Part shown: one piece after another, positions 34,710 through 47,156 of the stretch
Position numbering within the stretch: position 1 is the first letter of the stretch
How the letters are laid out: each line of letters begins with the position of its first letter
From: Blasia pusilla
Taxonomy: Eukaryota; Marchantiophyta; Marchantiopsida; Blasiales
Assembly (NCBI GenBank): GCA_050084515.1
Contig: CM114271.1
Location: 64,232,001 to 64,296,000 of the forward strand
Reading direction: 5' to 3'
Length of the DNA stretch: 64,000 bases
Notes under the pieces: generated by a model
Database searches by the model: none
Seen by the model: the letters and a program-made list of their open reading frames with translations, nothing else
Told to the model about the DNA's origin: nothing
Position numbers and translations under genes: made by a program

Positions 34710-35378
34710 CAAGGGTTGCACACGGACAGAGTCTGTGTCTACGGACATGTACATGTTTGTGCACTTATGTCTGTGCGGGCTTGGGTACCCGCGGCTTGCA
34801 CCCGTTTTGTGGCCCACGCGTAGCCCGCACAAGCCCGTAGGGCGGAGTGGCCCACCATTGGGCAGGCTCAGGGCTTATGCAAGGCCCAACTTGAGCTCCA
34901 AGATTACATGTGGACAAAGTCTACGTCCACGGATATATCCATGTCCGTGGACTTACATCCGTCTTATGAAAGGATTGGTCAATGTGGGCCCCACCTTCCC
35001 CTTCTTTCTCATTCCCCCTATTGCCTCCATGTTCTTTACTTTCTCGTTTCTTCCTTCCTCCACCTCCACTCCTTCCCCCTTGTTACCTTGACCGTCACTG
35101 CCTTGCCTTCCACCATGAGCTATAAGTATAGGCGGACATGGATCTTGCAATCCATGTCCGTGGACAGATTCACACTTGTCCGTCCATGTTCGCCCTAGGG
35201 ACAAACTTGTTTATTTTTGTGCAACCATGTTGAGCCCGCCCTGCAGGCCTGTCATGGGATGCACACGCACCACTGAACGGGTGCGGGCTCGTCCAGCCCG
35301 GGTCTACGCGATGGGCTTGGCGGGCTCAGATGCGGGCTGCGGATACCTAGGCTTCATGTTCGTTTCCGTGCAACTTTG
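34710..35378 (+). mobile_element. hAT-like MITE, long type, host of a nested copy
   Basis: Starts CAAGGGTTGCAC and ends GTGCAACTTTG. Perfect 8-bp target duplication GTACCATT at 34702-34709 and 35379-35386. The outer part has the GGGCTC/GCCCGC-rich long-type interior, split by the short-type copy at 34899-35229; removing the nested copy leaves about 330 bp. Confidence 0.88.
34899..35229 (+). mobile_element. hAT-like MITE, short type, nested
   Basis: Starts CAAGATTACATGTGG and ends GTGCAACCATG. Flanked by TTGAGCTC (34891-34898) and TTGAGCCC (35230-35237), an 8-bp duplication with one mismatch inside the outer MITE. The centre is a pyrimidine-rich stretch; GGACATGTCC-like motifs lie near both ends. 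Confidence 0.85.
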
Positions 35379-35386
35379 GTACCATT

Positions 35387-36263
35387 TATTAAATTTTAAC
35401 ACCGAATCTTTATCAATTTGGAGTTACTTCCTTTTGAGTCCTTGAGATTGTTACGTCTATACTACTATGGGAGGATTATCTCTCCAATGGCTACACCTCG
35501 GACATGTGGTGCCAAACATGTTCACCCCTCTAGACACGTCACGCGTATCACCATCAAATATGAAAATGCGAGTTTATACATATTATATACCATACAATGC
35601 TTTTTACTACTTTTTTCTTCAATGGGTTTGTTCTATCCTTAATGGAAATCCACTTGAAATAAAAATTAAAAAATAGTATTTTAAAGAATAGGGGGGTTTG
35701 GAAGACAAAAATCTCAGTTAAGATATACCTTCCCTATACTTTTAAGAGAAAAACACAGTTCCTTTTATCATTAATCAAATTTGTACATATTGGTTTGAAA
35801 GATTGGATAGAATACATTTTAATTTTTTCTGTACTTAATTGTGAATTGGTTTCTCCACACTTGGAAACGGTAGTTTTCCCACGAGAACCCGTACATTTCC
35901 ACTCCCTACAAAAAAGAACGATAAATGTTAAAATTTTCCTGAATCTGACCGGCTATTTAGATACGAAGGAGAGCTTCTGTATTCAGTCGGTTTTTGGCCG
36001 GTGATTGAGAATTTGAATCTGTAATTTTTGCCGGATAGTTCAACCCTTAACCCCAATTCTCCCCGGACAGGACGTTGTTTGTAGGACATTCTATAAATTC
36101 TTGTGCTTTTGAGTTCGCGATTCCTTCATCATTCTTAACGTTAACGTAAATTTGAAAGTTTGGGATCCCTTACATCTATGTACCCTTTAGGGAGTATCGG
36201 TATTGTCCATTTCGCATGCAATTTCGCAGGTACAACGGAGAGTTTTGCCAGATACTTTTTCAA
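35387..36263. other. Intergenic stretch, nothing identified
   Basis: Short open frames without motifs; AT-rich. Confidence 0.4.
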
Positions 36264-36780
36264 ACCGCTTTTGCCTACCTTCGTCGGAGTGTGGGGCCGG
36301 CCAAAGGGCACAGGTGCAACGATGAGTTTCGAGAGTTATGGCATTGAGCAGTCCTTTTCAGTCATAGACCTTCGTAAACTCGGTTGTAAAGGGGGTTGTC
36401 TCTCCTTTATGTGGGATTTCTGCTTGCCACTATTCTTTATTTTCTTTTCCACATGGGGGATTCTCCCAACTAATAAATAAAACAAGAGAGAACTCTCACG
36501 AACTGAAAGAGTCGTGACCGCTTTTGCCTATCTTCGTCGGAGAGTGGGGCCGTGGCAACAAACTTTGCATGGCCCGCCAAAGCGCATAAGTGCAATCCAA
36601 CCATGGGTTTTGAGAGTGATGGCATTCAGCAGACCTTTTCAGTCAGATATTCGTAAACTCGGTTGTCTCCTTTATTATGGGTTTTCGCTTTCCACTATTC
36701 TTTATTTTGTTTTCCACATGGGGGAGTCTCCCTACTAGTAAATAAAACAAGAGGACTCACGAACTCACAGAGTCATGATT
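36264..36780. repeat. Tandem duplication, 253-bp unit
   Basis: Two copies start with ACCGCTTTTGCCTA at 36264 and 36517. They share CTTCGTCGGAG, CGTAAACTCGGTTGTC, CTTTCCACTATTC and TAAATAAAACAAGAG in the same order, with substitutions and small gaps. The copies do not encode a clear protein. Confidence 0.8.
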
Positions 36781-38123
36781 GTCTAACTAAAGTGGCATCT
36801 TAGTCACAACACAATCATGTCAGATGAATGGAGTCGTTGGACATGGTTTGGGGTGATGACGTCTTAACTATCATACTCTAGACCAAAGCTCTTAGCTAAG
36901 GTTACACATGGCACGTGATGTTTATATCAAACATTAGATCTGAACGAGTAGCCGAGCAGGTTAGGCAATAATTGAAAGGATTGAAAACACTAAAGAATTG
37001 CGTACAAAAAATGCCGTCTTTGAATTTCCTCCAAACCACAAGACACTAAAGGTAGACTGCATGCGTAGGAATCATGGTATCAACAGTTACGAGCAAATTG
37101 TTTCAAAAATGCCAGGTCAAGATCATGATTGAATTTGAACAGCAAACATTCTAGATGGGCGGTGAAATCACCCTCTTCACGCACATTGGCAGATCCATTT
37201 TCCAACCAGTCACACATAAGATGAGATTAAAGTACCTGATCATGCCATCAGTAGTCGTTTGAGTACTTATTGTAAGATCAAAGGGACCAACTACTGTATA
37301 TCTACAGAATTCCAAGTGTCTGTATACTTGGCATATTCAAGCTTTACCATACAAAAACTACTTGACGGAACTAACAATCCTAGATGTTGACTGTGGTGCA
37401 AAGTTCTTCAGAACTCATCAAGATAAGTGGAAGTTAGGGTTCATCTTAGGATGATTATGGATTTTGCATACGCTGATATAGATTGTTCGTCAACATTTGG
37501 GAAGGACAAAAATCATTTATGGGAAGTACCCCGTCCAAAAATCGGACTTCTTGAAAAGTTTGAGAGATCTGCACTTAAGTAGAAGGTCCACAGGACGAAC
37601 ATCTCCCATCACTACTACCGTCACCTTTTCGTTTCTATAATCGCATTCAATCTCTACCACACCTGATAAAACAGTCGTCACAAAATGTCAGATAGATGTC
37701 TTGTGATGATCTCCTGCAATAAAAAGAGTAGCTACGCTTAACAACGAACATCAATTAATCAAAGTTGATTTTAAGATTCCGGGGACTTCCATGCAAACTT
37801 TCTCATTATTGCCGTTCTTGTAAACAGTAAATCGTCTAAAAAATGTGGTAACCGGGACTTGATATCACGCAGAAGCTCGCCATCAATCACAGAAGACAGT
37901 TGCATGACCTAATGAGTTGGATGGCAAACGACTTTAGTCGCCACAATAATGCAAATTGGATTTCGTGATCCATATCGGGTCAGACCCTCCAAAGTCTTCA
38001 GTTCAAAAGTGGTGAAGTGTGCTTCTACGTAAACCAAAGATTTCGAGCAACAGTTGCCCATGAAGTCATTATAATCTCAGCTAGCTAAGTGGCTGTCTTA
38101 CACAGAGATTATGATCTAAGTAT
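36781..38123. other. Low-coding stretch left of the relic at 38124-40620
   Basis: Frames are closed. It could be the further decayed 3' part of the minus-strand relic, but I cannot show this. Confidence 0.3.
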
Positions 38124-40620
38124 TTAGCACAAGGGAGAATACCAAACCGTCCGAGATTGCATTGGAGGGACTCTCAAGGCTAAATTTACCATTCCAAGTT
38201 GCACAACTGGACAAGCCTTCTGTATACTTCTACAGCTCACTTCAACGACATTAAGCTTGATACAAACACGGGCTACGGAGAAAAAGAGGACTAACAACTT
38301 GTGAAGATAATATTTTGGCATATCGGCTGACTCGTCAAACCTCCGCCTTTCGAATGTTAGAATTGGGCTGATCTCCATACCTCCAAAGACAATGGAAACT
38401 CTCGCACTGCTGGTAATTTGAGAACTCTAGCATTTAAGACATCAAGTCATAAATTTTCATACGGATGGTGGCAAGAAGTTGCAGTTTATCTGATGAGATC
38501 TGATAGGTCAAATTGGCAGTATGGGAAGAGCAGAAGACCTGATGATCATCGCTTTTAGGCTGTTAATCACTGTAAATTTTCAATAATTAACTCAGCATGC
38601 GCCGAGAGAAGGTGATAAAACGTTGACACAAGAGGGATGTCTCCGGTCTATCAGGGATCATTACTATCCTGACGGACAGTCAGACAGAAAGACTAGGAAC
38701 AAAGGCGGTCATATCATCACTGAGATCATCATAAAAGAGCTAGGGAATAGAGGTCCAGGAAAACCATGCTATCCTAAACAGGAATTGGGTGAACCACACA
38801 ATAGCAATATTTGGAGTGGATTCCGAACCTCATTCCTACGGGGCGATGTCCTGGGAGGCTTGGGCAACGCAATTGGGCATCCATTGGAAGCTGACGAGAA
38901 CATAATCATCCCAAGTGCTTCAGACGACCAGGCCTCTGGATTTATGCTGAAAACTCCGAATTGGACTTAGTTGATGAGAGAGTTTGAAATGAAAGAGAAA
39001 GACTCCGCCATAAACTGTGGTCACTCTTCGTGAGCAGTATGACTTAACGTACTTCAGATATCAGAGAAAGTGTTTTCCACTGTTTCATGAAATTTTGTAA
39101 CATAACAAGGAGAAGGGATGTCTAGATTTAGTACAAAGTCCACTCCTTTCCTTGCACAGATGACTTAAAGGAGAACGATTCCAGAGCATGAGAAGATAGT
39201 TGTATGTCCGTCCTGGAGTAAGTGATAAAAAATGGAAGGATGAATTTCAGGGTTTGTGGATCCTCACCCAGCCAGAAAGAAGGAAAATCCGGTAAAGAAT
39301 GAACTTGTCAACGTAAACCCAATTGAATTCATCGCATACCGTCAATCCTCTAAAAGTCTTGTTTGACTTTTGTATAATCTTCCAGAACTTCTGTAAGTAG
39401 TTCTGGGATAGTCCATCGGAGATGTATTGGGAAAGACGTTCTGTTAAAATTGGATCTAATATACTTTCAAACCACAGGCCCCACATCCTGAGTTCGTAAT
39501 GAATGAAAACTGCCCTAGAAACAAATTACCCATCATAAATGTGATTCTCTTAAGCAACCATGTGGATCTTCCACAGGTTACCCAATAATTCCTTCATACA
39601 TCTTGAACCGTTAGCAGTAACAACTTCAAAGACGCAATGCACGTCATTGGATAGTTTTGTATAACGTAGTAGTAGGTAGCTACGTTATTTTTCTGAGCCT
39701 CTTGGAGCAAGACGTAAGCCTTGAAAATAGTATCCACAAGTTGAAACAGCACCAATCAGAGCTAAAAGCATAGTGAACATATTAAATTGACTGCGTCCAT
39801 GATCAACATTCGCCGGACATGAACGATGGATCACTAACAACACAGGAGAAGAGTAATGAAGTAAAGATGATGAAAAAACTCCATCTATTACGAAAAAGAT
39901 TCGATCGACTTTTAAGGTACCATTCAGAAACGTCTGAGGGAACCGTTCAGCTAGTCTGAGATCGGCATACCACATGGAACAGCAAAACTGGATACCTCTA
40001 AGTTACCGTCGTGGTAGTAGAACCTACTTTTGATACTGCTATTTGTAACTCTAACAGAATAGCACGCGTTCCTCATCTTCATTCTATCCTACTGCAAAGT
40101 ATTGGCAACGTACTCCTTCAGTGTAAGCTTTTTCGCACTGGCACCTGTCTGTTTCTCTTCAACAAAATTCCGCGAGGCAATTTTGGCAATTACAAACTCA
40201 GATATTTTCTAGCTTCTAGCCTTTCCAACATCATTGAGCTTTGTAACCCTAATGTGTAGAACCTGTCCAACAGAGTATCTCTGCAAGTACCAATATTCCT
40301 ATCCGCCACACTTGTATACATTCCTTCTCCCTGAAAGAAAACTCTTAGGCATAGTTCACAAGGGATTGAATTCCGAAGGATAGTAGATCGTTCATAAGAT
40401 CAGTCTTGGCATGAGTGGAGTCTGGATCCACTATAATCTATATACCTTGTTGTTAAGCAATCTGTTTCAGATGCAGCCTATTTGTATACACGACCTGAGC
40501 TAAGGCCTCAGGCATAATCAACCCGAACTTACTGATGCTAAATTCGGAAGTAGGGTCTTGACTCGAAGGAGAACCCATGCGTCAGGCAGATCCTCCAAAT
40601 GTGACCGTCAAAGCTAAATG
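38124..40620 (-). pseudogene. Long degenerate coding relic, family unknown
   Basis: On the minus strand protein-like sequence runs with scattered stops and frame changes and no obvious introns. Pieces are FGLIMPEALAQVVYTNR (about 40530), IIVDPDSTHAKTDLMNDLL, VTKLNDVGKAR, ASAKKLTLKEYVANTLQ, WYADLRLAERFPQTFLNG, MFTMLLALIGAVSTCGYY (membrane-like, about 39750), KFWKIIQKSNKTF and CDEFNWVYVDKFILYRIF (about 39300). Lack of introns suggests a retrocopy or transposon gene. No family was recognised; boundaries are approximate. Confidence 0.45.
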
Positions 40621-41050
40621 ATTTGTAATGCTGTGGTAGTTTATGGGAATTTACTCATAATTTTCGTTTTGGGATTTCCAGGGAAAATATGAAATGGCTC
40701 GGGTTATTCTGTATTCCTTCTCCGTGAGCGCATACTCAGGATTTTCTGCTGAGTATTAAGCCAGCGATTTAATCTCAAGATAACGAGAATGGAAGAAGCA
40801 ATTTCTTCACATTTCCTCTATCGAGCAAGTGACGAAGTATTTACGCATTGAGCATGCGGAACAGGAAACCGATATATAGGAAATGATTGATAGTCGTCTA
40901 CATCGAACTGGATAGTGGTTTGTCAAAGCGTTGATTGCTGATTGGCCATTAAATCAAAGAAAGTTCCACAGATAGACATTCACGCTGGCTGCAGTAGATT
41001 TTCAAAACTTTGATGCAAAAACATTCACTCAGAGAGACGAAGTTACATAC

Positions 41051-42555
41051 CAGGAACTTCCTTAAGAGCGTCCGTTGCAGTCAATTCACACTCCGAACAA
41101 CACATTGGTACCTTCAAAAGAACCGTCTTCGTCGGGGGAGGGGCTGGCGCTTCCTCCTTTTTAGCATCTTTCTTCTCCTCTTTTTTCTCCTCTTTTTTTT
41201 CTTCTTTTTTTTCCTCCTTCTTTTCCTCCTTCTTTTCCTCCTTCTTCTCCTCCTTCTTTTCCTCCTTCTTCTCCTCCTTCTTCTCCTCCTTCTTCTCCTC
41301 CTTCTTCTCCTCCTTCTTTTCTTCCTTCTTTTCCTCCTTCTTTTCTTCCTTCTTTTCCTCCTTCTTGTCCTCCTTCTTTTCCTCCTTCTTCTCCTGAGAT
41401 AAAAAGCATACAACATCAGCATCCATTCTAAAATTGCGGTGGTCATATTTATATGAATCTTAGCATGGGTAAGGGCTCTGACTATATTATATTTAAGTTT
41501 TAGAGATCCTCGCATGCAATGCCATTCAGAGCAGGGGAATAATGCAGTCACGAGGATGCCAAAAATGCGACCTTCTTCTCCTCTTTCGGTTTTTCTGCCT
41601 TCTTTGCCTGTGATGAAAAGCGTACACCATCAGCGCTCTGACTAAAATTGCCGTGATTATATGGACATTACCACGGGTCAGGGCTTTACTTATCTCATGT
41701 CTAAGCTTTTCGGATCCTATTATGCAATGCCATTAAGAGCAAGTCATAACAGCAGACAACGGGTGCCAAAATGCGAAAGTAACAGTCCCACATACCTCAA
41801 CTTTCGGAGCAGGCTTCGTAATTTCTTCAGGAGGCAGACCAGTGTGTTTAAATCGGTTAATGTTATCGATCACTTTTCTGTCGTCCGTTTTTAGTATAAC
41901 GAATGTCTCCGGCTCAGAAGAAAATAACTGCGAAATTACAAATGACGATTTAGAAGTGCTGAAACGAGAAGTGAACCTTCTGCATTGAGTTCAAACAAAG
42001 ACACCTCCATGGAAGTCGCATGCAACTGACAATGAAAGCTGTCTTACATCCTTAAGGGTATGAATCGACGGCTTGTCGCTGAATCCATGATCTCCTCCAC
42101 TGAATGCAGTATAGCTTCTCGGTGAACTTCGTGTTCGCTGATGTGGCGACTTCAGCAAATCCTGCAGTTTCAATGTTGGTCACCGATCGCGATGAGACTC
42201 TGTGCACTTCTACCGCATCTGGAGAGAGTACTCATTAAGTAGTGCCTGTCGCAGCCTTGCGACCATAGACCCCGCGCCTTGGTTGGACGGTGCTTGAGAC
42301 TGGGATGGGTGAAGAGAGAGGAAGAAGTGAAGAACGCACCATATGAGAGGAGGGAGTCACTCTCATGTAGTGTGAGTGCTGACCAAACAATATGTTCGTG
42401 CGGAGCTTCCAAGTGTCAACCAAGAAACTGTTCACCACACCATCTACTTACCTGATTGGATGCGCAATAGACATAACTTACCAGTGCAGCAGCTTCGGGC
42501 AATGGGGCAAGGCTACTGAATGTGTTGAACAATTCTGGTGTTACCAGCTTCGCAA

Positions 42556-42598
<43 letters not shown>

Positions 42599-42686
42599 CA
42601 TCTGGAAAGAGAGTGTGTACTCATTAATTAGTGCCTGTCGTAGCCTAGAACATGGACCCCGCGCCCTGGTTGGACGATGCTTCAGA

Positions 42687-42730
<44 letters not shown>

Positions 42731-43494
42731 GAGAGAGTGTGTGTCGTAGCCTTGCTACTATAGACCCCGTGCCCTGGTTGGACGGTTGTAGAGACGGGGA
42801 TTCTGGGGTGGATCCAGAGAATGGAGGAAGTGAAGAAGATGTCATATGAGAGACTATCTCGTATAATGTGAGTGCTGACCATGCAGAGTGTCGGTGCGAA
42901 GCTTCCAAATGTCAATGAAGGTCCTTACAACACTGTCTACTTTATCTGATGTTGAACAGTTCTAATGTTAACGGCTTGGCAATATCAGCAAAGACTGTTG
43001 CTCTTTGAGTTGGGGAGCGAGAGAGAGAGAGAGAGACTTCTCTGCTTCATGAGAAATGTGATGGAAATGGAAAGAAACAAGAATCATATAATCTAAATGC
43101 GTCGCTCAAACAACGAATTTGAAAGCCGATCAGCTGGCGAAAGTGGAGTCTGAACTACTTCTAAATCGAAGAGGTTCGGCATCCATACCTGTATAAACTT
43201 GCTCAAAATAGCAACAGTTACAAGTCCGACGCCAAAATATATAAGTGTACTTTCGCTCCAATTTTCGTTGCTCTCATCTAAAGAGTAATCCGATGAGGCG
43301 CTAGGCAGAGAAGGATACTCATAAGCACTCGGAGGTACATGACATCCAGGTAGGCCGCCTCGTTGAAGATCCCGACCATATGGATCTCGGCATGGGTAGC
43401 CTGGATAGTTGCCATAATTCCCATAATCACATGCGGAAGGAGGAGGAGGAGGTGGAGCCCTGCGGGCAACTTTGGAGCCTAGTATCCCCACCAT
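41051..43494 (-). CDS. Membrane-anchored Lys/Glu-repeat protein with HMA-like C-terminus, multi-exon (3' end unresolved)
   Basis: Exons on the minus strand: 43494-43189, 42161-42048, 41927-41796, 41607-41572, 41393-41051. Introns have GT-AG borders (the 41571 donor GTCGCA is weak) and exons 1-4 all end in phase 0, giving 310 residues to the end of exon 5. Exon 1 encodes a Pro/Tyr-rich stretch (RRAPPPPPPS, YGNYGNYPGY) and one hydrophobic segment at about residues 82-99 (TLIYFGVGLVTVAILSKF). Exon 3 ends in an acidic/Pro linker; exons 4-5 encode a Lys/Glu repeat of roughly 80 residues. The end, TVLLKVPMCCSECEL, has the beta1 strand and CxxC metal motif of a heavy-metal-associated domain. The domain is cut at VPG by a good donor (GTATGT); the exon with its second half was not found. 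An acceptor at 40988 would give only a short tail. Metal binding is inferred from the CxxC; the membrane N-terminus is unusual for plant HMA proteins. Confidence 0.65.
41160..41393 (-). repeat. Coding minisatellite for the Lys/Glu repeat
   Basis: Plus-strand TTCTTTTCCTCC / TTCTTCTCCTCC units repeat about twenty times, coding (E-K-K-E)n on the minus strand. Other frames across it give Arg-rich or Gly-rich phantom ORFs. Length is likely to vary between individuals. Confidence 0.9.
42216..42990. repeat. Duplicated block with (CT)n and (GA)n tracts in intron 1 of the HMA-like gene
   Basis: Similar units start with GCATCTGGA at 42216 and 42598, and a third partial one near 42742. They share TACTCATTAA, GTGCCTGTCG, GACCCCGCGCC and GGTTGGACGG, and the first and third also share the AATGTGAGTGCTGACC-like part. 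A (CT)n run (about 42559-42593) and a (GA)n run (about 42686-42736) lie between the units. Confidence 0.75.
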
Positions 43495-44196
43495 GTTCTT
43501 ATCAAGTTTCTAGAAAGCTAACGTAACACACTTCCTGTGAAACGATGCTTCACACTCGCATGCATTCAGTGATCCGCGGCACTTTCCAACGACAGGAAGA
43601 CCCGTTCTGTCGGAGTCGCATTCTATTCTCTCGCTGCGCCTCGCTCCGCTTCCGAAACCTCCTCCCGCTCTCTCTTCCTCGTACGAACCCTTCCAGCGGG
43701 AAGAGTCGTGAGCCACTGAATGTACTCCACGGTGTGTAGTGCACAACACATTATCTCCCTATAAGAAGCTCTGCAAGTTTCGCTCTAAGTTAGGACAACA
43801 TAAATATTACGACTATATATAACATTCATAATTCGATCGCGTAAATTCAAATCTCTGCCGTAGCTAGAAAACCGTGGAAAACCTCCTGGTACTTAAGCCC
43901 GAGGGTACGAGTCAGTCAGCAGCATCGAAGTGCGAACCGGATGCAACACACCGCAGGCGCCTCGTGGGTCCCAGCGCTCCGAATTGGTCGATCTAAACGC
44001 CCCAACGGCACCGTGCAGCTCCAGAAGGCAAGGTCCAGCCGTTCGTGGACATAGTGGAACCTCTCATCAGCTAAATTAAACTTTAAAAAAACCTCTTGAG
44101 TGCGGCTGACGCACACGTGACGGCATTCGGGAGCAATTCTCGACAGTGGCCATAGCCAGCCCACACTTTACGAGGACGGGCTGTGAGGTCGGGCGG
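43495..44196. other. Upstream flank of the HMA-like gene
   Basis: GC-richer sequence directly before the ATG at 43494; it probably includes the promoter and 5' leader. No distinct TATA was chosen. Confidence 0.35.
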
Positions 44197-44389
44197 GGTG
44201 GGCCAAGGATCTCCGACGCACCATCTTTTCACTTTCTTGGTTAACAAATTTCGAATGCATCTAAGGTATTGACGAGGATCAGACAAGATAAGACTCGACA
44301 CGGCTCCCTAGGGTGGGGCCAAGGGACCTCGGCGCACCGTACTTTTTATCTTTCTTGGTTAACAAATTTTCAATTCTTTTGAGGTATCG
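44197..44389. repeat. Imperfect tandem repeat of about 115 bp
   Basis: 44197-44272 and 44311-44389 share GGTGGGCCAAGG-like starts, GGCGCACC and TTTCTTGGTTAACAAATTT, then AGGTAT. They are diverged copies. Confidence 0.7.
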
Positions 44390-44761
44390 CACTGGCTACT
44401 AAGAAATACACGAAGGAGGTAAAAACCACAGTGTGGTCCAAGCATCCATCAGCATCAACCACTCCGCATGACCATCGACAAACTCGAAAGAGCTCTTGGA
44501 GTTGGAGGCATCCATACACACACCGAGCCTTCCAAAGTGCATAAAGTGCCTCCTGCCGAAGGTAGAGCTGGGAAGCCCTAGATTTTACCCTTGGTGTAAC
44601 TCCAAGGAAGTGAGAATTCGTTCTACCCCCGCTTGCACACGGATGTCCGAGCAAGCGGTCAGTCGGACAGCCCAAATGTACCCCCGAGACAAATCATATG
44701 ACTCTGACAATGGTCAAAATCGTGTGGTGGCGGTGAAATACGCATTGTAATACGTTGTTGT

Positions 44762-44791
44762 AACTTCTAATACGTTGTTGTATTAGAAGTT
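44762..44791. repeat. Perfect 12-bp inverted repeat
   Basis: AACTTCTAATAC at 44762-44773 and GTATTAGAAGTT at 44780-44791, loop GTTGTT. A TAATACGTTGTTGTA string is also repeated directly just upstream. It may act as a hairpin, but no transcript is known to end here. Confidence 0.85.
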
Positions 44792-44799
44792 CCTCGACA

Positions 44800-47156
44800 C
44801 CGTACTTAACCATGGGAGCTTTGTAGAGGGATAAGCATCATAGGATTCATAACCTAATCTTCCCCATGTGTACTATCTGTGGTGGTTCCGGGAAGACGTC
44901 TAGGACTTTGGAGATAAAGATCGGCTGGTACCAACCCCACACTAAATTGCTGCCCCGACAACGAGAAGTGTCTGCGAGGGCAGCATCGTATGAGTTGTCT
45001 TAAGAGCGAAGCATAGAGGACGGAGAATCCGCTCATCATTTTGTATTCTAGCTCGTTTGGTACTCGGTACCTGCCAAAGGGCGCTGCCAAGTGCTCCGCA
45101 GTCAGATTGCGGAATAATTTTTGTTGGCTGGCACCTACCACACCATTCGGGGCAACTTTCATGATCGATTGAAGTTACCGTAGAGTTTTATTTCCAAAAG
45201 CAAAGAACGAAAGGACAAGGCCACACACCGTCTTCCTCTCATACAGGGTTGGTCCGTCAGTCACGGTCGCGGCATGAAAAGCTGGAGTTTGCGTGGTGAA
45301 ATCTCACGTGGGGGGTTTCAAAGCTGCTCGCCCCTTCGAGCTTATCTACGAATCTACGATGACCTCAAAGCCATGGACGAATAACGCTCGTGCTTGTGGA
45401 TGCTTGAGTTCAATCTTTTATAGGAATCGAGGATGACGGAACAGCATGGAAAGTTGGACCCAACTCTGACATATAGTCTCCAAATCCCGATCTGTATCTT
45501 TCACATGCAAGACTGTAGGATGTTACCCACATTATTTTTATATTACTCACTACGAATCCGAATCATTCATCTTTAACAACGCATTTATGCGTCGGGAAAT
45601 CAGCATTCTCTTCTACAGGTGTTGCGAAATATGGGCATGCGAGGGAGGAAAGATAAAGCCCATGCAACCACAAGTAGAGATTTCCATATGAAGTCGTGTC
45701 GACATATCCTTCTCCAAATTTATTGAAATGAAATATGACCTTTTTATGTTTAGTTCAGACCTAATGCATTTCACACAACCCTTTCGATCAATGCAAGAGG
45801 AAAGGAACTCATTACTGGCCTAGCCCAAAGGTGGGGAGGGCTCAAGGACACCCTACTTCGTTTGTTCATTGTCTCCACTCTAGGCCAGTGGCCTCTCAAC
45901 CACTCAAATGTTGTGTAGCCGTCGTTTGTTTTGGCTACCACTTCTATATATGGTATAGAGGATCATGGAAAAATGGATTCATGCACTTTAGAAAAGAAAG
46001 ACATGTAAAACATGACTCCCTGATACTTTGTGAACGAATTTTACAGGCCCGTGCCTAACATCTAGTGTGGGCCCGTGTGAATTATGAAGGGTAGTAATGA
46101 ATTCTGGGGCCGAATTAAAGCCAAGCATTGCGGCTAACTAAAAGTTAAGGTATCTCTACTATTATTGTAGAGGGCCTTTTATTTTGTAAATTCTTTTTTA
46201 CGTTTATATTTTAAATTAATTTAACTATTTGAAATGGGTTTAAAATGATATTCGAAAATTATAAACTTTAATTATGAGAAGGTATTTACGTTGTGTTACA
46301 TGCTTTACACTAATATGGATTAATGGATGAATCAAGAAAGATGGAGAGCAAAAAGTTGTTAATCTCTAAACCGTAGTTTTTTAAAATATAGATCTAAAGT
46401 TTCCTAGTATTCCACATATATTTTCACCGACAAAGAATAGAGCTCCACTAAAACAAGTATGCGGCCCTAAATCACCCGGTGAATTATAATCGTTGAATTT
46501 GATCGAAGAGGCTGGTAGAGTACATATTATTGGAATAAATGTGTGTATCTTGAGTGTTCGCCACTAGATCAGAACGAACGACTGGGCACCACGAAACCAG
46601 CGAATTGGAATTGGAAAAAAATTTCTTATTGTCTGCTCAACTTTGTAAGGCTTGGCGCAATTTTGGAAAAATGTCAATTAACGGTCGTGGAGGTCACTTA
46701 AAGCGGCGAGTGAATGAGTGAACGGGATAGCATTGCTCTGTATATTTAGGTCTATCTGCAGAGCTTTACAGATGTAATTGGGATTAGAAACAATGAGTTC
46801 GTCATTAGGCCAATGTATTTGTTAGTGCAATTATCCATGAAAACTGCTATATTGCAACTTATCTGAAGTAGACAAGGAGTAAACAACTTGACAGAACTGT
46901 GCAGGTGCACAAAACACAATTGAACAGGATAGTTTAAAGTGAAGAAAGAGCACCATAAGGGATTGACAGTCAGCTGGGAATTGAAAGAATGAACGGGATG
47001 TGACTTTTCAAAGTGATGCACACTTGATGTATACTCAGTTTATAAGTTGCAGCAACACATGTTACAAAACGTGGCTGCAAAGTTCATTAGTTAAAAACCT
47101 CACTCTGAAACTTAGCAAGTACAGATACTTGAAAGTGGGAAGTAAGGTGATTAGCA
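44800..47156. other. Intergenic region, no supported gene
   Basis: GC-richer to about 45450, then AT-rich. The 3' end of the Helitron (minus strand) should lie somewhere in the right part, but no CTRR end with a hairpin was identified. Confidence 0.4.

Noticed and set aside
38623-38970. 115-codon plus-strand frame
   Set aside because: It lies antisense to the minus-strand relic at 38124-40620 and shows no domain.
41114-41551. Arg-rich, Gly-rich and Leu/Phe-rich frames across the 41160-41393 repeat
   Set aside because: They are alternate-frame readings of the GAA/AAG/GAG repeat; only the Lys/Glu frame joins spliced exons and the HMA motif.
46051-46150. Possible Helitron terminus near CTAGTGTGGGCCCGTG
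   Set aside because: It resembles a Helitron end in reverse orientation, but it is about 1 kb from the accessory ORF and lacks a matching hairpin at the right distance.
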